Below, piece after piece: positions 16,526-24,834 of a stretch of 64,000 bases of DNA (the stretch's first letter is position 1; each line of letters starts with the position of its first letter). Both the position numbers and the translations under genes were made by a program. The DNA comes from Mycolicibacter icosiumassiliensis (GTDB lineage: Bacteria > Actinomycetota > Actinomycetes > Mycobacteriales > Mycobacteriaceae): contig NZ_LT546166.1 of NCBI RefSeq assembly GCF_900078685.2, positions 178,801 to 242,800 on the forward strand, given 5' to 3'. The notes under the pieces were generated by a model. The model did no database searches. It saw nothing but the letters and a program-made list of their open reading frames with translations, and had not been told where the DNA came from.

Positions 16526-17806
16526 TCAGGCGGGAACTCCGCCGGGCTTTCCCGACGGTGTGGGTACCGACGGTGGCGCGGTGGTCGGTCCGAAATCTAT
16601 GACAGGAAGCGGAGTTCGGACGTCGAACCGGGGATTCCAGCTCCCAGCGTGGTCGAAGGGCGCGAACGCTTTGCCGCCGATTCCGAGGTCATGGTGGAAG
16701 GGCAGATTGAGCATGGGGCCGTTGATGCTTCCGGATTGAGCCGGGTCGAGCAGTACCGTCCGGGTGCTGCCGCCGGGCAGATCCTGGTAGACCTCCAGAG
16801 ACGGGTAATCCGTGCGGGTACCGTCGACATGTACGCCACCCGGGCCGGGGGTGAACACCAGGTCGCCGTTCACGCTCAATCGATGGTTGCCGAACGGGCC
16901 GCGCGGATCGGTCGTGGCACTCGGCGCCAGTGGGTTTCCGGCGTCGTACTTGATGCGCACCGATCCATCCGGGGCTTGCATGACGCTGCCCTGGGGGACA
17001 CCGACTTCCACGCGTGCGGGGGAGTCGTCGGCGTTGAGCTCGACTGATGGGTTCTGTCGCATCACCACAACGCCGTTGTCGTAGTCGATATAGGTGGTGA
17101 CCTTGGTGTCCTCGGGATCGAAACGTGAGTTGGAGCCCCGGTCGTTGCCGGCGTCCCGTGAACCCAAGCGGTTGACCCACGGCTGCTCGATCCACTGCGA
17201 CGTACGCACCACGCCTTGCCCGGGCACCGGATCGATCCGGGCCACCCGGACTTCGGATTCCACGCCCTGGAACTTGGGGTCGTAGGTATGCGCGTCGAGT
17301 GCGGCGGCGGTGGTCCAATCGGAGTCCGACACCGGATCGCGGCCGACTACCTTTCGGAAGGCATCGATCTGATTGAGCCGGCGTGCGTCATCAGAGGCTG
17401 GGCCTCGTTTGAAGGAGTGGTTGACGGCTCGGATAGTCGGCCGTTGCCGGTCCTCGACCGAGTAGCCGCCGCCTAGGGAGCGCACCGACCGCGCGCGGGC
17501 CTGGCTGTCGGCGACGGTGTCGGCGATCACCTGGTGAATGTCGTGGGTCTTGGCGGTCAAGAACCGCTGGAACTGCCGGGCGCCGGCGGGAGTGTCCAAT
17601 GCCAGCGTGCGATGGCGGGCCAACGCTTCGCGGATCTCGGCCTCGATGCTGTCGAGCCGTTTGTGCCCCAGCAGAGCCACCTGCGCGGCACCGCGCACCG
17701 TGGCCAGGAAAGCCCGGTCGGCTTGTACGGACCTTTGCAGTCGCCGCGCCAGGACATCCTCGCGTGCTCGCGCGGCATCGGCGTGGGCGCCGAGTTCCTC
17801 GGGCAT
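16526..17806 (-). CDS. Mycobacterial hypothetical protein (426 aa), possible effector
   Basis: I cannot name this family with confidence. Residues 1-105 are helical and charged with no signal peptide. Residues about 120-350 are a globular region with FRKVVGRDPVSDSDWTTAAAL, HTYDPKFQGV and TTYIDYDNGVVVMRQNP. The last 30 residues are proline-rich (TAPPSVPTPSGKPGGVPA). I have a weak memory of similar YDNGIVVARQNP-type segments in M. tuberculosis proteins near Rv2077-Rv2082, some of which neighbour membrane proteins. The gene leads an operon with two small membrane proteins (19-bp gap, then a 4-bp overlap). An ESX-exported effector with membrane immunity partners is a testable guess; a structural or enzymatic protein remains possible. 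Confidence 0.65.
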   Translation of the reverse strand: MPEELGAHADAARAREDVLARRLQRSVQADRAFLATVRGAAQVALLGHKRLDSIEAEIREALARHRTLALDTPAGARQFQRFLTAKTHDIHQVIADTVADSQARARSVRSLGGGYSVEDRQRPTIRAVNHSFKRGPASDDARRLNQIDAFRKVVGRDPVSDSDWTTAAALDAHTYDPKFQGVESEVRVARIDPVPGQGVVRTSQWIEQPWVNRLGSRDAGNDRGSNSRFDPEDTKVTTYIDYDNGVVVMRQNPSVELNADDSPARVEVGVPQGSVMQAPDGSVRIKYDAGNPLAPSATTDPRGPFGNHRLSVNGDLVFTPGPGGVHVDGTRTDYPSLEVYQDLPGGSTRTVLLDPAQSGSINGPMLNLPFHHDLGIGGKAFAPFDHAGSWNPRFDVRTPLPVIDFGPTTAPPSVPTPSGKPGGVPA

Positions 17807-17867
17807 ACCGGCGACGCTAGTTCAGCGACGACCATCCCGGTATTCACCCGAGGCCGCGTCTCGGGCC

Positions 17868-18674
17868 TCAATCCTTGAAATACACCAACTGATGCGTGCT
17901 GGCCAGCAGCCGGCCGGCCCGTGACCACAGATGCGCACTCTGATCGAAGTATCCGCGCGAGAACCGATTGGCGTGCGCGCTTGCCAGCAGGAAATCGCTT
18001 CCGAGCGCATCGATTTCGCCTTGGTCGGCGTGAAAATATGTGGTCAGGGAGATAGTGCCGGCTGGCAGGAAGCGGCCGCTGCGCAGGAACACCCGAGGGA
18101 AGAACACGTCCGACAGGCACGCCAAGGCCGCGAAGTCCAGCGGCCGGTCTTCGGCGTCGCGCACCCACAACGTGGTGGTCGACGATGCGCTGGGCTCTAA
18201 CGCCTTGAGGGGCACCGGTCCGTCGGTGAAGCGCATGTCGTAGCGGTTGGCCCAGACGATGGCGTCGACGAATTTGCCGGGGGCGACGTCCTCGGGAGCG
18301 GGTGCGCTCGGCGGGTGGCTTTCGTCGTCGGCCCAGGTGTCGCGGTGCAGGCCGAACAGCGCGGTGGCGGTGGTCTTGACCTCGTCGCCCTGGCGAAGCT
18401 CAAGCATCCAGTGCTGGTTGCTGCGGTTGGTGCGGGCGGCCCGCAGGCAAATGTCGAACTCGCCGTCGGTGATCGGTGCGGCGAAGTTGACGGTCAGCGC
18501 CAGCGGGTCGCCGATGCGTTCGGGGTGGGACTCGACAGCGCGCAGTAAGACTGCCGCGGTGATCCCGCCGAACGGCCCGACCATGTTGGCCCACTCCGGG
18601 TGGGTCACGCCGCGAAATGTCCCGGCGTCGACGGTCTCGAGCTGCATGGCACGGTCGAAGGGGTGTGGTTTCAC
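17868..18674 (-). CDS. Acyl-CoA thioesterase, double hot-dog (TesB-like)
   Basis: This 268-residue protein has the two-hot-dog layout of TesB-type acyl-CoA thioesterases. The first domain carries HPEWANMVGPFGGITAAVLLRAV near residue 25, matching the family's substrate-tunnel helix. The second has FLPAGTISLTTYFHA and FDQSAHLWSRAGRLLASTHQLVYF, the typical ending. It should hydrolyse acyl-CoA to free acid and CoA. The ATG at 18674 fits the family start. It is followed downstream by the 426-residue gene after 61 bp on the same strand, with no clear functional link. Confidence 0.87.
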   Translation of the reverse strand: MKPHPFDRAMQLETVDAGTFRGVTHPEWANMVGPFGGITAAVLLRAVESHPERIGDPLALTVNFAAPITDGEFDICLRAARTNRSNQHWMLELRQGDEVKTTATALFGLHRDTWADDESHPPSAPAPEDVAPGKFVDAIVWANRYDMRFTDGPVPLKALEPSASSTTTLWVRDAEDRPLDFAALACLSDVFFPRVFLRSGRFLPAGTISLTTYFHADQGEIDALGSDFLLASAHANRFSRGYFDQSAHLWSRAGRLLASTHQLVYFKD

Positions 18675-18820
18675 AGGAGTCCTTACCGGTGAGCGGAGCG
18701 GTCCCGGTCACGCTATCGCGGGCGATGCGCGCACCCGAGCCCCGTGTCTGGCGTCAATACCGCGGACCACATTCGCCCCATCCGTATCGTCCGCGAGCGA
18801 GTAGGGTCTGTTCGAATTAG

Positions 18821-18876
18821 ATATCGCATGCGCTACTGGTGATCCGCTGCGAACCGGGTGATAGCGCATGCGACAT
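18821..18876. repeat. 15-bp inverted repeat in the intergenic region upstream of the thioesterase
   Basis: ATATCGCATGCGCTA (18821-18835) and TAGCGCATGCGACAT (18862-18876) are inverted copies with one mismatch and 26 bp between them. Each arm contains the palindrome CGCATGCG, so each could be a separate operator half. It stands about 150 bp upstream of the thioesterase start. Nothing else is visible in 18675-18954. Confidence 0.4.
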
Positions 18877-18954
18877 CGTTGTCGAACATGACTACACCCG
18901 ACGATGGGGGTGCGCATGTGGCACCTGGGGATTCGAGGCTCGGCAGCGAACTGC

Positions 18955-19806
18955 TCAGCCGTGATTCGTTGCGGTGACCACCCAGGTACGGCCGGGGAAC
19001 TGCACCACACCATCGACCCGCTGCCGGCGCAGCTCGTCACGCAACTCCTCGACCACACCGGCCCAGCCGTCAGCACCCAGCTTGCCCTCCAGTTCGGCGC
19101 GGGCCTGCTGTCCGGTGCGGTTGGCCAGGATCAACGCCAGACGTTCCTCGACGCCGTCGCTACCGCCGATACCGAAGTTGCAGACCCCGTCGAACGCGGC
19201 CAACGCGACGTCGGTCCAGCCGGCTCCGGTCAGGACGGTTCGCACCCGGTCGGGATTGCCGAAAGCCAGCGGGCCGGGCGCGCTGGGATCCAGCGCCGCC
19301 GGAGGTGACTCCAATTTGGCGGCCAGGACATCGATGCCCGCGGTGAACATCGGATTGTCGCCCTCGCGCCAGCACACGAACGCCAGCCGGGAGTCCGGGG
19401 CCGCCGCGTGGCGGATGTTGGTGAACGCGGCCACCGGATCGTCGAAGAACATCACCCCGAACCGGGAAATGACCCGGTCGAATGATGCGCCGTCCGTGGC
19501 GGCACGCAGGTCCATGGTCTGGGCGTCGCCGAGCATCACGGTAGCCTCGGGAACCCGGCGTCGCGCCGCCGCCGCCATCGGCTCGGAGATATCGACGCCG
19601 AACGGGACGGCGCCCAGGGCTGCGGTGCGCTGCAGCAATGTGCCGGAGCCGCAGCCGATGTCGAGCACCCGCTGGCCCGCGGTGATGCCGGCGGCGTCCA
19701 CTACCGCGTCGGCGAACGGCGCCAGCACCGCCTCGAAGATCGCCGCGTTGTCCACCCAGTCGATGCCCTGGGCAGCCCAGGCCTGCTGCTGTTCCTCGTT
19801 CGCCAT
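18955..19806 (-). CDS. SAM-dependent methyltransferase (UbiE/type 11-like)
   Basis: This 283-residue methyltransferase has VLDIGCGSGTLLQRTA (motif I) near residue 45, GVDISEPM (motif II) near 68 and a FDRVISRFGVMFFDDP segment (motif IV) near 112. The sequence CWREGDNPMF and the overall layout match small-molecule methyltransferases common in actinobacteria. The ATG at 19806 was chosen. A very long open frame continues upstream for 2 kb, but that part is antisense to the carboxylase gene and has no domain character. It is divergent from the carboxylase with an 87-bp gap. The substrate is unknown. Confidence 0.88.
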   Translation of the reverse strand: MANEEQQQAWAAQGIDWVDNAAIFEAVLAPFADAVVDAAGITAGQRVLDIGCGSGTLLQRTAALGAVPFGVDISEPMAAAARRRVPEATVMLGDAQTMDLRAATDGASFDRVISRFGVMFFDDPVAAFTNIRHAAAPDSRLAFVCWREGDNPMFTAGIDVLAAKLESPPAALDPSAPGPLAFGNPDRVRTVLTGAGWTDVALAAFDGVCNFGIGGSDGVEERLALILANRTGQQARAELEGKLGADGWAGVVEELRDELRRQRVDGVVQFPGRTWVVTATNHG

Positions 19807-19893
19807 GACCTCAGCGTAGGGGCCGAAAGTCAGGGTGGATGTCGCGCGGCCCATGATGTTCTCTAGGCCAACACCTCGGCGAAGGAATCCCGC

Positions 19894-21462
19894 ATGCCCG
19901 ACGCTCCGCTGCGTGACGAGCACCTTGAGCTGCTGCGCCGTCGCGCGTTGACCGAGGACGCGGCCCGACCAGACGCGGTACGACGCCGGCACGACGCCGG
20001 GGGCCGTACCGCCCGCGAGAACATCGCCGACCTGGTCGACCCCGGGACCTTTGTGGAGTACGGGCGGTTCGCGATCGCGGCCCAACGCGCCCGCCGCGAC
20101 ATCGACGACCTCATCGCCAACACCCCCGGCGACGGCCTGCTGGGCGGTACCGCCACGATCAACGGCGCGCTGTTCGGACGCGAACGCGGCGCCTGCGCCG
20201 TGTTGTCCTACGACTACACCGTGTTGGCGGGAACCCAGGGCGCGATCGGCCACTTCAAGAAGGACCGGCTGTTCGAGCTTATCGAACGGATGCGCCTGCC
20301 GACCGTCTTCTTCGCCGAAGGCGGCGGTGGCCGACCCGGTGACACCGACTACCCGACGGTGTCGTCGCTCGACGTACCGGCATTCGCCTTGTGGGCCAAG
20401 CTGTCTGGGCTGGTGCCGCGGATCGCGGTGGTCAAGGGCCGCTGCTTTGCCGGTAACGCTGTGATCGCGGGTGCCTCGGATCTGATCATCGCGACCGCGG
20501 ACACCTCGATCGGCATGGCGGGTCCGGCGATGATCGCCGGCGGCGGATTGGGCCACGTCGCACCCGATGACGTGGGCCCGTTGTCTATGCAGGCACCCAA
20601 CGGCGTCGTCGATGTGGTGGTGGCCGATGAAGCCGAGGCGGTCGCGGTCACCAAACGGGTCCTCGGCTACTTCCAAGGTGCTATCGCCTCCGGCTCTGCG
20701 GCAGACCAGAGCGCCTTGCGCACCATGATTCCCGAGCGGGCACGGCGCGCCTATCCGCTCAAGCCGATCATCGAGACCATCGCGGACGACGATTCGGTGA
20801 CGTTCCTGCGGGAGAAGTTCGCGCCCGAGATGGTCACCGCACTGGCTCGTATTGACGGCCGCCCGGTCGGGATCATCGGCAACAACACCATGGTGATGGC
20901 CGGGGCCATCACCGCCGCCGCCTCCGACAAAGCCGCACGTTTCCTGCAGTTGTGCGACGCCTTCGGGCTGCCGGTCGTGTCGCTGGTCGACTGTCCCGGC
21001 TATATGGTCGGCCCCGCCGCCGAAGCAGAAGCACTGGTACGTAGGGCTTCTCGGCTGTTGGTGGCCGGCGCGGCATTGCGGGTACCGCTGATCGCGGTCA
21101 TCCTGCGGCGTGGCTACGGGTTGGGTGCCCAGGCCATGATGGGCGGCAGCCTGCACGAACCGGTGCTGACCGTGGCTTGGCCGAGCGCGCATCTGGGGCC
21201 GATGGGACTCGAAGGTGCGGTCCGGCTGGGGCTGCGCAAAGAACTGGACGCCATCGCCGATGCCGATGAGCGGGAGGAACGCGTCCGGCAGGCCACCGCC
21301 GTTGCGCAGGAGAATGCCAAAGCGCTCAACGCCGCAACACTTTTCGAGATCGACGACGTCATCGATCCCGCCGAGACTCGTGGTCTGATCGTCGCAACAC
21401 TGGCGGCGTCGGCCGGCTTCGGGCGCGACGTGCCAGCGCGGCGGTTCGTCGACACGTTCTAA
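19894..21462 (+). CDS. Acyl-CoA carboxylase carboxyltransferase (beta) subunit
   Basis: This 522-residue AccD/PccB-type carboxyltransferase transfers CO2 from biotin to an acyl-CoA. The N-terminal half shows ARENIADLVDPGTFVEYGRF and the crotonase-like core with TVFFAEGGGGRPGD. The C-terminal half has IGNNTMVMAGAITAAASDKAARFLQLC, LVDCPGYMVG and RRGYGLGAQAMMGGS, the acyl-CoA-binding region. A GAAGGAA Shine-Dalgarno precedes the ATG. No biotin-carrier or alpha subunit is nearby, so it must use one encoded elsewhere. Length and motifs are complete. The exact acyl-CoA cannot be told. Confidence 0.92.
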   Translation: MPDAPLRDEHLELLRRRALTEDAARPDAVRRRHDAGGRTARENIADLVDPGTFVEYGRFAIAAQRARRDIDDLIANTPGDGLLGGTATINGALFGRERGACAVLSYDYTVLAGTQGAIGHFKKDRLFELIERMRLPTVFFAEGGGGRPGDTDYPTVSSLDVPAFALWAKLSGLVPRIAVVKGRCFAGNAVIAGASDLIIATADTSIGMAGPAMIAGGGLGHVAPDDVGPLSMQAPNGVVDVVVADEAEAVAVTKRVLGYFQGAIASGSAADQSALRTMIPERARRAYPLKPIIETIADDDSVTFLREKFAPEMVTALARIDGRPVGIIGNNTMVMAGAITAAASDKAARFLQLCDAFGLPVVSLVDCPGYMVGPAAEAEALVRRASRLLVAGAALRVPLIAVILRRGYGLGAQAMMGGSLHEPVLTVAWPSAHLGPMGLEGAVRLGLRKELDAIADADEREERVRQATAVAQENAKALNAATLFEIDDVIDPAETRGLIVATLAASAGFGRDVPARRFVDTF

Positions 21463-21476
21463 AGGGCGGGCCTCGG

Positions 21477-21839
21477 TCAGGGCAGCCGGCCCAGCAACAC
21501 GAAGGCCGCCGCAGCGAACAGCACGGCATTCACAGCCACGCTTTTCGGCTCCTGCAGTCGCGAGTGCGCCCAGGCCGCCCCGACCATCACGACGCACAAT
21601 CCCGCGGCGGCCAGCGGGGTCAGCATCTGCCCGATCCCGGTGAGGCCGGGCGCGAGGAGTCCGACGGCCGCCAGCAGCTCCATCGCGGCGGTGAAACGCA
21701 CCACCGGCATGGGAAACATCGCCACCCCGGTTTGGCCGGTGTCCAGCAGACGCTCGCGCGTCATGGTGAGTTTGGCGCCACCGGAGGCGGCGAATAGCGC
21801 GGCCAAGGCGAATTGGGCAGTCCACAGTGCGACGTTCAT
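21477..21839 (-). CDS. DoxX family membrane protein
   Basis: This 120-residue protein has four hydrophobic helices and the DoxX-like start ALWTAQFALAALFAASGGAKL, with an MPVVRFTAAMELLAAVGLL second helix. DoxX-like proteins are small membrane proteins; in mycobacteria one (DoxX/SodA/SseA complex) links to oxidative stress defence, but this copy has no such neighbours. It faces away from the enoyl-CoA hydratase, and the 109-bp gap holds a TGTGACA-N9-TGTCACA inverted repeat likely to control one or both genes. Confidence 0.85.
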   Translation of the reverse strand: MNVALWTAQFALAALFAASGGAKLTMTRERLLDTGQTGVAMFPMPVVRFTAAMELLAAVGLLAPGLTGIGQMLTPLAAAGLCVVMVGAAWAHSRLQEPKSVAVNAVLFAAAAFVLLGRLP

Positions 21840-21897
21840 GGTTTCAGTCCTTCCGGTTTGGGGTGTTCATCTGCTAGGACGGAAGGTGGCCGGCGAA

Positions 21898-21920
21898 TGT
21901 GACAGTTCGCTGGTGTCACA
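21898..21920. promoter_or_regulatory. Operator-like inverted repeat between doxX-like and enoyl-CoA hydratase genes
   Basis: TGTGACA (21898-21904) and TGTCACA (21914-21920) are perfect inverted arms 9 bp apart. The spacing does not fit mycobacterial CRP (TGTGA-N6-TCACA), so another dimeric regulator is more likely. It sits 28 bp before the enoyl-CoA hydratase ATG. Confidence 0.5.
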
Positions 21921-21948
21921 CTCGCCCCCGCGGAATCGTCTAGATGAC

Positions 21949-22731
21949 ATGAGCAGGTACCAGACCATCTGCTATGACCGGTGCGACAACGTCGGAACCC
22001 TGACGTTGGCGCGACCGGAGAAGCGCAACGCCATCAACCCGGCAATGCGCGCGGAGTTGGACCATCTCGGCAGACAGTTGCTGGCCGACGAGACCCTTCG
22101 CTGCCTGATCGTCACCGGCGACGGCCCGTCCTTCTCGGCCGGCATCGACCTGGTCGAAGACATGGCCGGGACGTTGACCGCGTTTGCCGAGCGACCCGTT
22201 GATGACGAGACCGTGGAGCTGGGCCTACGCGTGGCCGGCACCTTCGAGTGGATTCCCCAGCTCGGCTGTCCCAGCGTCGCAGCGGTTCGGGGACACGCCT
22301 ACGGGGCGGGCCTGCAACTGGCACTGGCCTGCGACTTCCGTATCTTTACCCACGACGCCCGGGTCGGCTTGACCGAAACCCGCTACGGTCTGCTGCCCGA
22401 CATGGGCGCCACGTTCCGACTCCCGCGGCTCATCGGGGAGGGGCGAGCACGAGAACTGATCCTGTTCGGTGAGGTCATCGACGCCGCGGAGGCGCTGCGC
22501 GTCGGACTGGCCAACCGTGTGGTCGGCGACGACGAACTCGATTCCGCGGCTAGTCAATTCGCCGAACGGCTCGCGCGTCAACCGCAGATCGCCGTCCGTG
22601 GGGCGCGGCGTGCCATCGTTGCGGGCCGTCGGGGCGACGACGCCGCCAGCCTCCGCGCCGCGGTCACCGAACAGGCCCGCTGCTTGGCATCCGACGAGTT
22701 TCGCCACGCCAACCCGAACCAGACAAGGTGA
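21949..22731 (+). CDS. Enoyl-CoA hydratase/isomerase family protein
   Basis: This 260-residue crotonase-fold protein starts MSRYQTICYDRCDNVGTLTL. It has ARPEKRNAINPAM and the oxyanion-hole segment PSFSAGIDLVED near residue 62. The RGHAYGAGLQLALACDFRI segment near residue 112 and GLTETRYGLLPDMG near 140 carry the positions where hydratases place catalytic Glu; a Glu is present in LTETRYG. It would hydrate or isomerise enoyl-CoA in fatty acid or side-chain degradation. The ATG at 21949 was chosen because earlier codons are antisense to the DoxX gene. The SRPBCC gene follows after 4 bp. Confidence 0.9.
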   Translation: MSRYQTICYDRCDNVGTLTLARPEKRNAINPAMRAELDHLGRQLLADETLRCLIVTGDGPSFSAGIDLVEDMAGTLTAFAERPVDDETVELGLRVAGTFEWIPQLGCPSVAAVRGHAYGAGLQLALACDFRIFTHDARVGLTETRYGLLPDMGATFRLPRLIGEGRARELILFGEVIDAAEALRVGLANRVVGDDELDSAASQFAERLARQPQIAVRGARRAIVAGRRGDDAASLRAAVTEQARCLASDEFRHANPNQTR

Positions 22732-22735
22732 TGCC

Positions 22736-23143
22736 GTGACCACCGATCTGCCCTACATCGACGAGCACACGCTACGGATCGACGCGCCGCGCAACGTGGT
22801 GTGGAGCGCCCTGCAGCGCTATGTCGAGGCCATGTTGCTTGGCAATGAACGCAATCCGCTGCTCGCGCCGCTCGGCCTGCAGCCCCGCGCCGGCTTCGGT
22901 GTGACTGAAAGCGTTGAGCCGCAACGACTCGCACTGGCCGGGCAGCATCGCTTTTCGCGCTACCGGCTGGTGTTCGAGCTCACCGAGGAGCAGGCGGGTG
23001 CGACGCGCGTGCACGCCCACAGCTACGGAGCCTTCCCCGGACTTCATGGCGGCGTCTACCGTGCCTTGGTCATCGGAACGCGAATGCACGTCGTCGCGAC
23101 GAATTACCTGTTGCGCGGGATTCGCGCGGTGGCAACCGGTTAG
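22736..23143 (+). CDS. SRPBCC (START/Bet v1-like) family protein
   Basis: This 135-residue protein has the SRPBCC start IDEHTLRIDAPRNVVWSALQRYV and a C-terminal helix FPGLHGGVYRALVIGTRMHVVATNYLL, typical of polyketide cyclase/lipid-binding folds. It may bind a hydrophobic ligand; no catalytic residue can be named. The start is a GTG at 22736, because the nearby ATG at 22731 runs straight into a stop. It is 4 bp behind the enoyl-CoA hydratase and almost certainly co-transcribed. Confidence 0.82.
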   Translation: MTTDLPYIDEHTLRIDAPRNVVWSALQRYVEAMLLGNERNPLLAPLGLQPRAGFGVTESVEPQRLALAGQHRFSRYRLVFELTEEQAGATRVHAHSYGAFPGLHGGVYRALVIGTRMHVVATNYLLRGIRAVATG

Positions 23144-23155
23144 CAGTCGCCCCGG

Positions 23156-23623
23156 TCAGGCCGCCGGGCGCAGATCCCGATCACCGCTGGCCGGCAGCGG
23201 CGCCGGACGATTGCGCACCGGCGCCCACCCGACGTAGGTCAGATACAGTCCGATCAGCGCGAACAGCACATAGGCGGCGCGTGTCCAGCCTTCGGCGTGC
23301 ATCGCAATGTTCGCGGTCGACATACCGGCGTCGGGAAACACGCTCAGCGCGAACCCTTTGATCGCGGTGATCCAGCCCGTCACCGACACGAGGATCGCCG
23401 CCGCGCCACGCCAATACGGGTGAAATGCCACCACGATCAGGCCGGCTAACAGCGTGAATGCCCCAGCCACCCACAACAACAACGGGTCGGTCCCGTAGTC
23501 CGAGGCTCGTTCCCATACCTGCGGGGCGCGAAAGATCGCCGTCGCGGTGAGGATGACGAGGAAAGGACCGATCACCCGGGCGAACATCCGCGTCCGGGCC
23601 GCAGATTGCTCTGACACACTCAT
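23156..23623 (-). CDS. Four-helix membrane protein of unknown function
   Basis: This 155-residue protein has four hydrophobic helices (about residues 18-32, 46-66, 72-92 and 111-132) and short cytoplasmic tails. I do not recognise a named family. AGGAGG stands 8 bases before the ATG at 23623, and TACAAT at 23669-23664 is a good -10 box giving a leader of about 34 bases. It is convergent with the SRPBCC gene. Confidence 0.75.
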   Translation of the reverse strand: MSVSEQSAARTRMFARVIGPFLVILTATAIFRAPQVWERASDYGTDPLLLWVAGAFTLLAGLIVVAFHPYWRGAAAILVSVTGWITAIKGFALSVFPDAGMSTANIAMHAEGWTRAAYVLFALIGLYLTYVGWAPVRNRPAPLPASGDRDLRPAA

Positions 23624-23663
23624 CGCACTGCCCTCCTGGACCTTATTTCTCCAGGTTACGAGC

Positions 23664-23669
23664 ATTGTA
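23664..23669 (-). promoter_or_regulatory. -10 box of the four-helix membrane protein gene
   Basis: On the minus strand this reads TACAAT, a strong mycobacterial -10 box, about 40 bases before the ATG with AGGAGG between. No -35 box is convincing. Confidence 0.4.
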
Positions 23670-23707
23670 TGGCCGCCGCCAGCACCGCCAGCCCCTCCAG
23701 GGCCGTG

Positions 23708-24493
23708 TCAGCGACCGGTGGTGGTGTCCAGCGTCAGCTCCCAGGCCGACAGCCACGGCGTGATGGTCTGGGCGATCGAGAAGGGGTGCGGGTCTTCACA
23801 CTTGGGCTCGGAGTAGGTGCCGTCGGACACCGCAGTGTAGATGCCGACTGCTTCGGCGGCGCCGTCATCGCGCAGTCGGTACACCGGCCCGCCGGAGTCA
23901 CCGCAGGTACCGCCGGCCTCAAACCGGACCTTGTTCGCCTCGCTGGCTACTGCCGGACCGCACATCGGCCCGCCACTGCGGATTCCGTAGTGACACAGCA
24001 CATCACCGACAGAGACGTACTCGGCCACCCCGATGACCGGATGCCCATCGACGACCGACGTCAAGGGGATCTTGCCCGGATCGTTCAGGGTGATCAGTCC
24101 GATGTCGTAATCGTCCCAGTTGCTGCCGTCGCTGACCGTCTCGGTGAAGGTGCCAATGGTGCGATAGGCGAAGGCGCCGCCGTAGCGGATCTCCACCTGC
24201 CCGGGCCCGCCGCCCGGGTTGCAATGCCCGGCGACCAGCAGGCCGGGTCGGCCGTCGCGAGTGTGCACCAGGAATCCGGTGGTGCAACTGATGCCGGCTG
24301 CGTCGCCGCCGGGAGAGACGTTGATGCCGATGCCGGGCCCGATCGCGTGGGCCATCGGGATCGGGATCACTGGGTGCGCCGGGTGGGTGCGGTTCACCTG
24401 GTAGAGGCCGATGAAGATCGCGGCGACGACGACGGCGGTCCCGATCCGCCATGCCGCCGTCTTCAGCGTGTCCCAGCGGCGCCGTTCCGTCAC
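23708..24493 (-). CDS. Membrane-anchored trypsin-like serine protease (S1), active
   Basis: This 261-residue protein has one N-terminal membrane helix (about residues 17-31) and an extracytoplasmic chymotrypsin-fold domain. The triad is complete: His90 in VAGHCN, Asp130 in DYDIGLI and Ser200 in GTCGDSGGP. Paired cysteines (Cys70/Cys91, Cys166/Cys178 and others) could form disulfides outside the cytoplasm. It resembles the small mycobacterial proteases of the Rv3668c type as I recall. The start is the GTG at 24493; longer starts run into the vapB promoter. A paralogue at 41170-41934 has lost two of the three catalytic residues. The substrate is unknown. Confidence 0.88.
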   Translation of the reverse strand: MTERRRWDTLKTAAWRIGTAVVVAAIFIGLYQVNRTHPAHPVIPIPMAHAIGPGIGINVSPGGDAAGISCTTGFLVHTRDGRPGLLVAGHCNPGGGPGQVEIRYGGAFAYRTIGTFTETVSDGSNWDDYDIGLITLNDPGKIPLTSVVDGHPVIGVAEYVSVGDVLCHYGIRSGGPMCGPAVASEANKVRFEAGGTCGDSGGPVYRLRDDGAAEAVGIYTAVSDGTYSEPKCEDPHPFSIAQTITPWLSAWELTLDTTTGR

Positions 24494-24559
24494 CGTCGCA
24501 ACGGTAGATGGCGCTGCTACGAGTGGCGTGAGCGCCAATGCGTTCGACCCCCTACCCAA

Positions 24560-24585
24560 TATGAGCATGCTAATGTATGAGTATG
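24560..24585 (+). promoter_or_regulatory. Promoter and iteron-type operator of vapBC
   Basis: TATGAGCATG (24560-24569) and TATGAGTATG (24576-24585) are direct repeats 16 bp apart, as expected for ribbon-helix-helix antitoxin binding. TAATGT (24571-24576) is a -10 box placed 6 bases before the ATG at 24583, predicting a leaderless message. Confidence 0.5.
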
Positions 24586-24834
24586 TCCGGGTTGGAGCGT
24601 CGACTTCAGATCCTGATTGATGACGAACGTCATCGTCGGATCACCTCGTTGGCACGCGAACGCGGCGTATCAGTGGCCACCGTGGTGCGCGAAGCCATTG
24701 ACCGCGGTCTCGCGGGTCCTGTCGACCGCCGCAAATCCGCCGGTCAGCGCCTTCTCGATGCTCCCGATATGGACGTTCCCGAGCTACCGGCACTCAAGCG
24801 GGAACTGGACGAACTGCGTGGGCGACGCGGATGA
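24583..24834 (+). CDS. vapB: VapB-type antitoxin, ribbon-helix-helix
   Basis: This 83-residue protein has [19 protein letters not shown] and [20 protein letters not shown], a CopG/RHH DNA-binding domain, then an acidic C-terminal tail ([15 protein letters not shown]) suited to bind the PIN toxin. Two ATGs stand close together (24577 and 24583); the second is preferred because the -10 box TAATGT ends at 24576, leaving room only for a message starting near 24583. The stop overlaps the toxin ATG by 4 bases. Confidence 0.88.
   Translation: MSGLERRLQILIDDERHRRITSLARERGVSVATVVREAIDRGLAGPVDRRKSAGQRLLDAPDMDVPELPALKRELDELRGRRG

Noticed and set aside
19807..21825. A continuous minus-strand frame of about 670 codons upstream of the methyltransferase
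   Set aside because: It is antisense to the carboxylase, rich in Arg/His/Gly as shadow frames in high-GC DNA are, and shows no domain. The methyltransferase starts at 19806.
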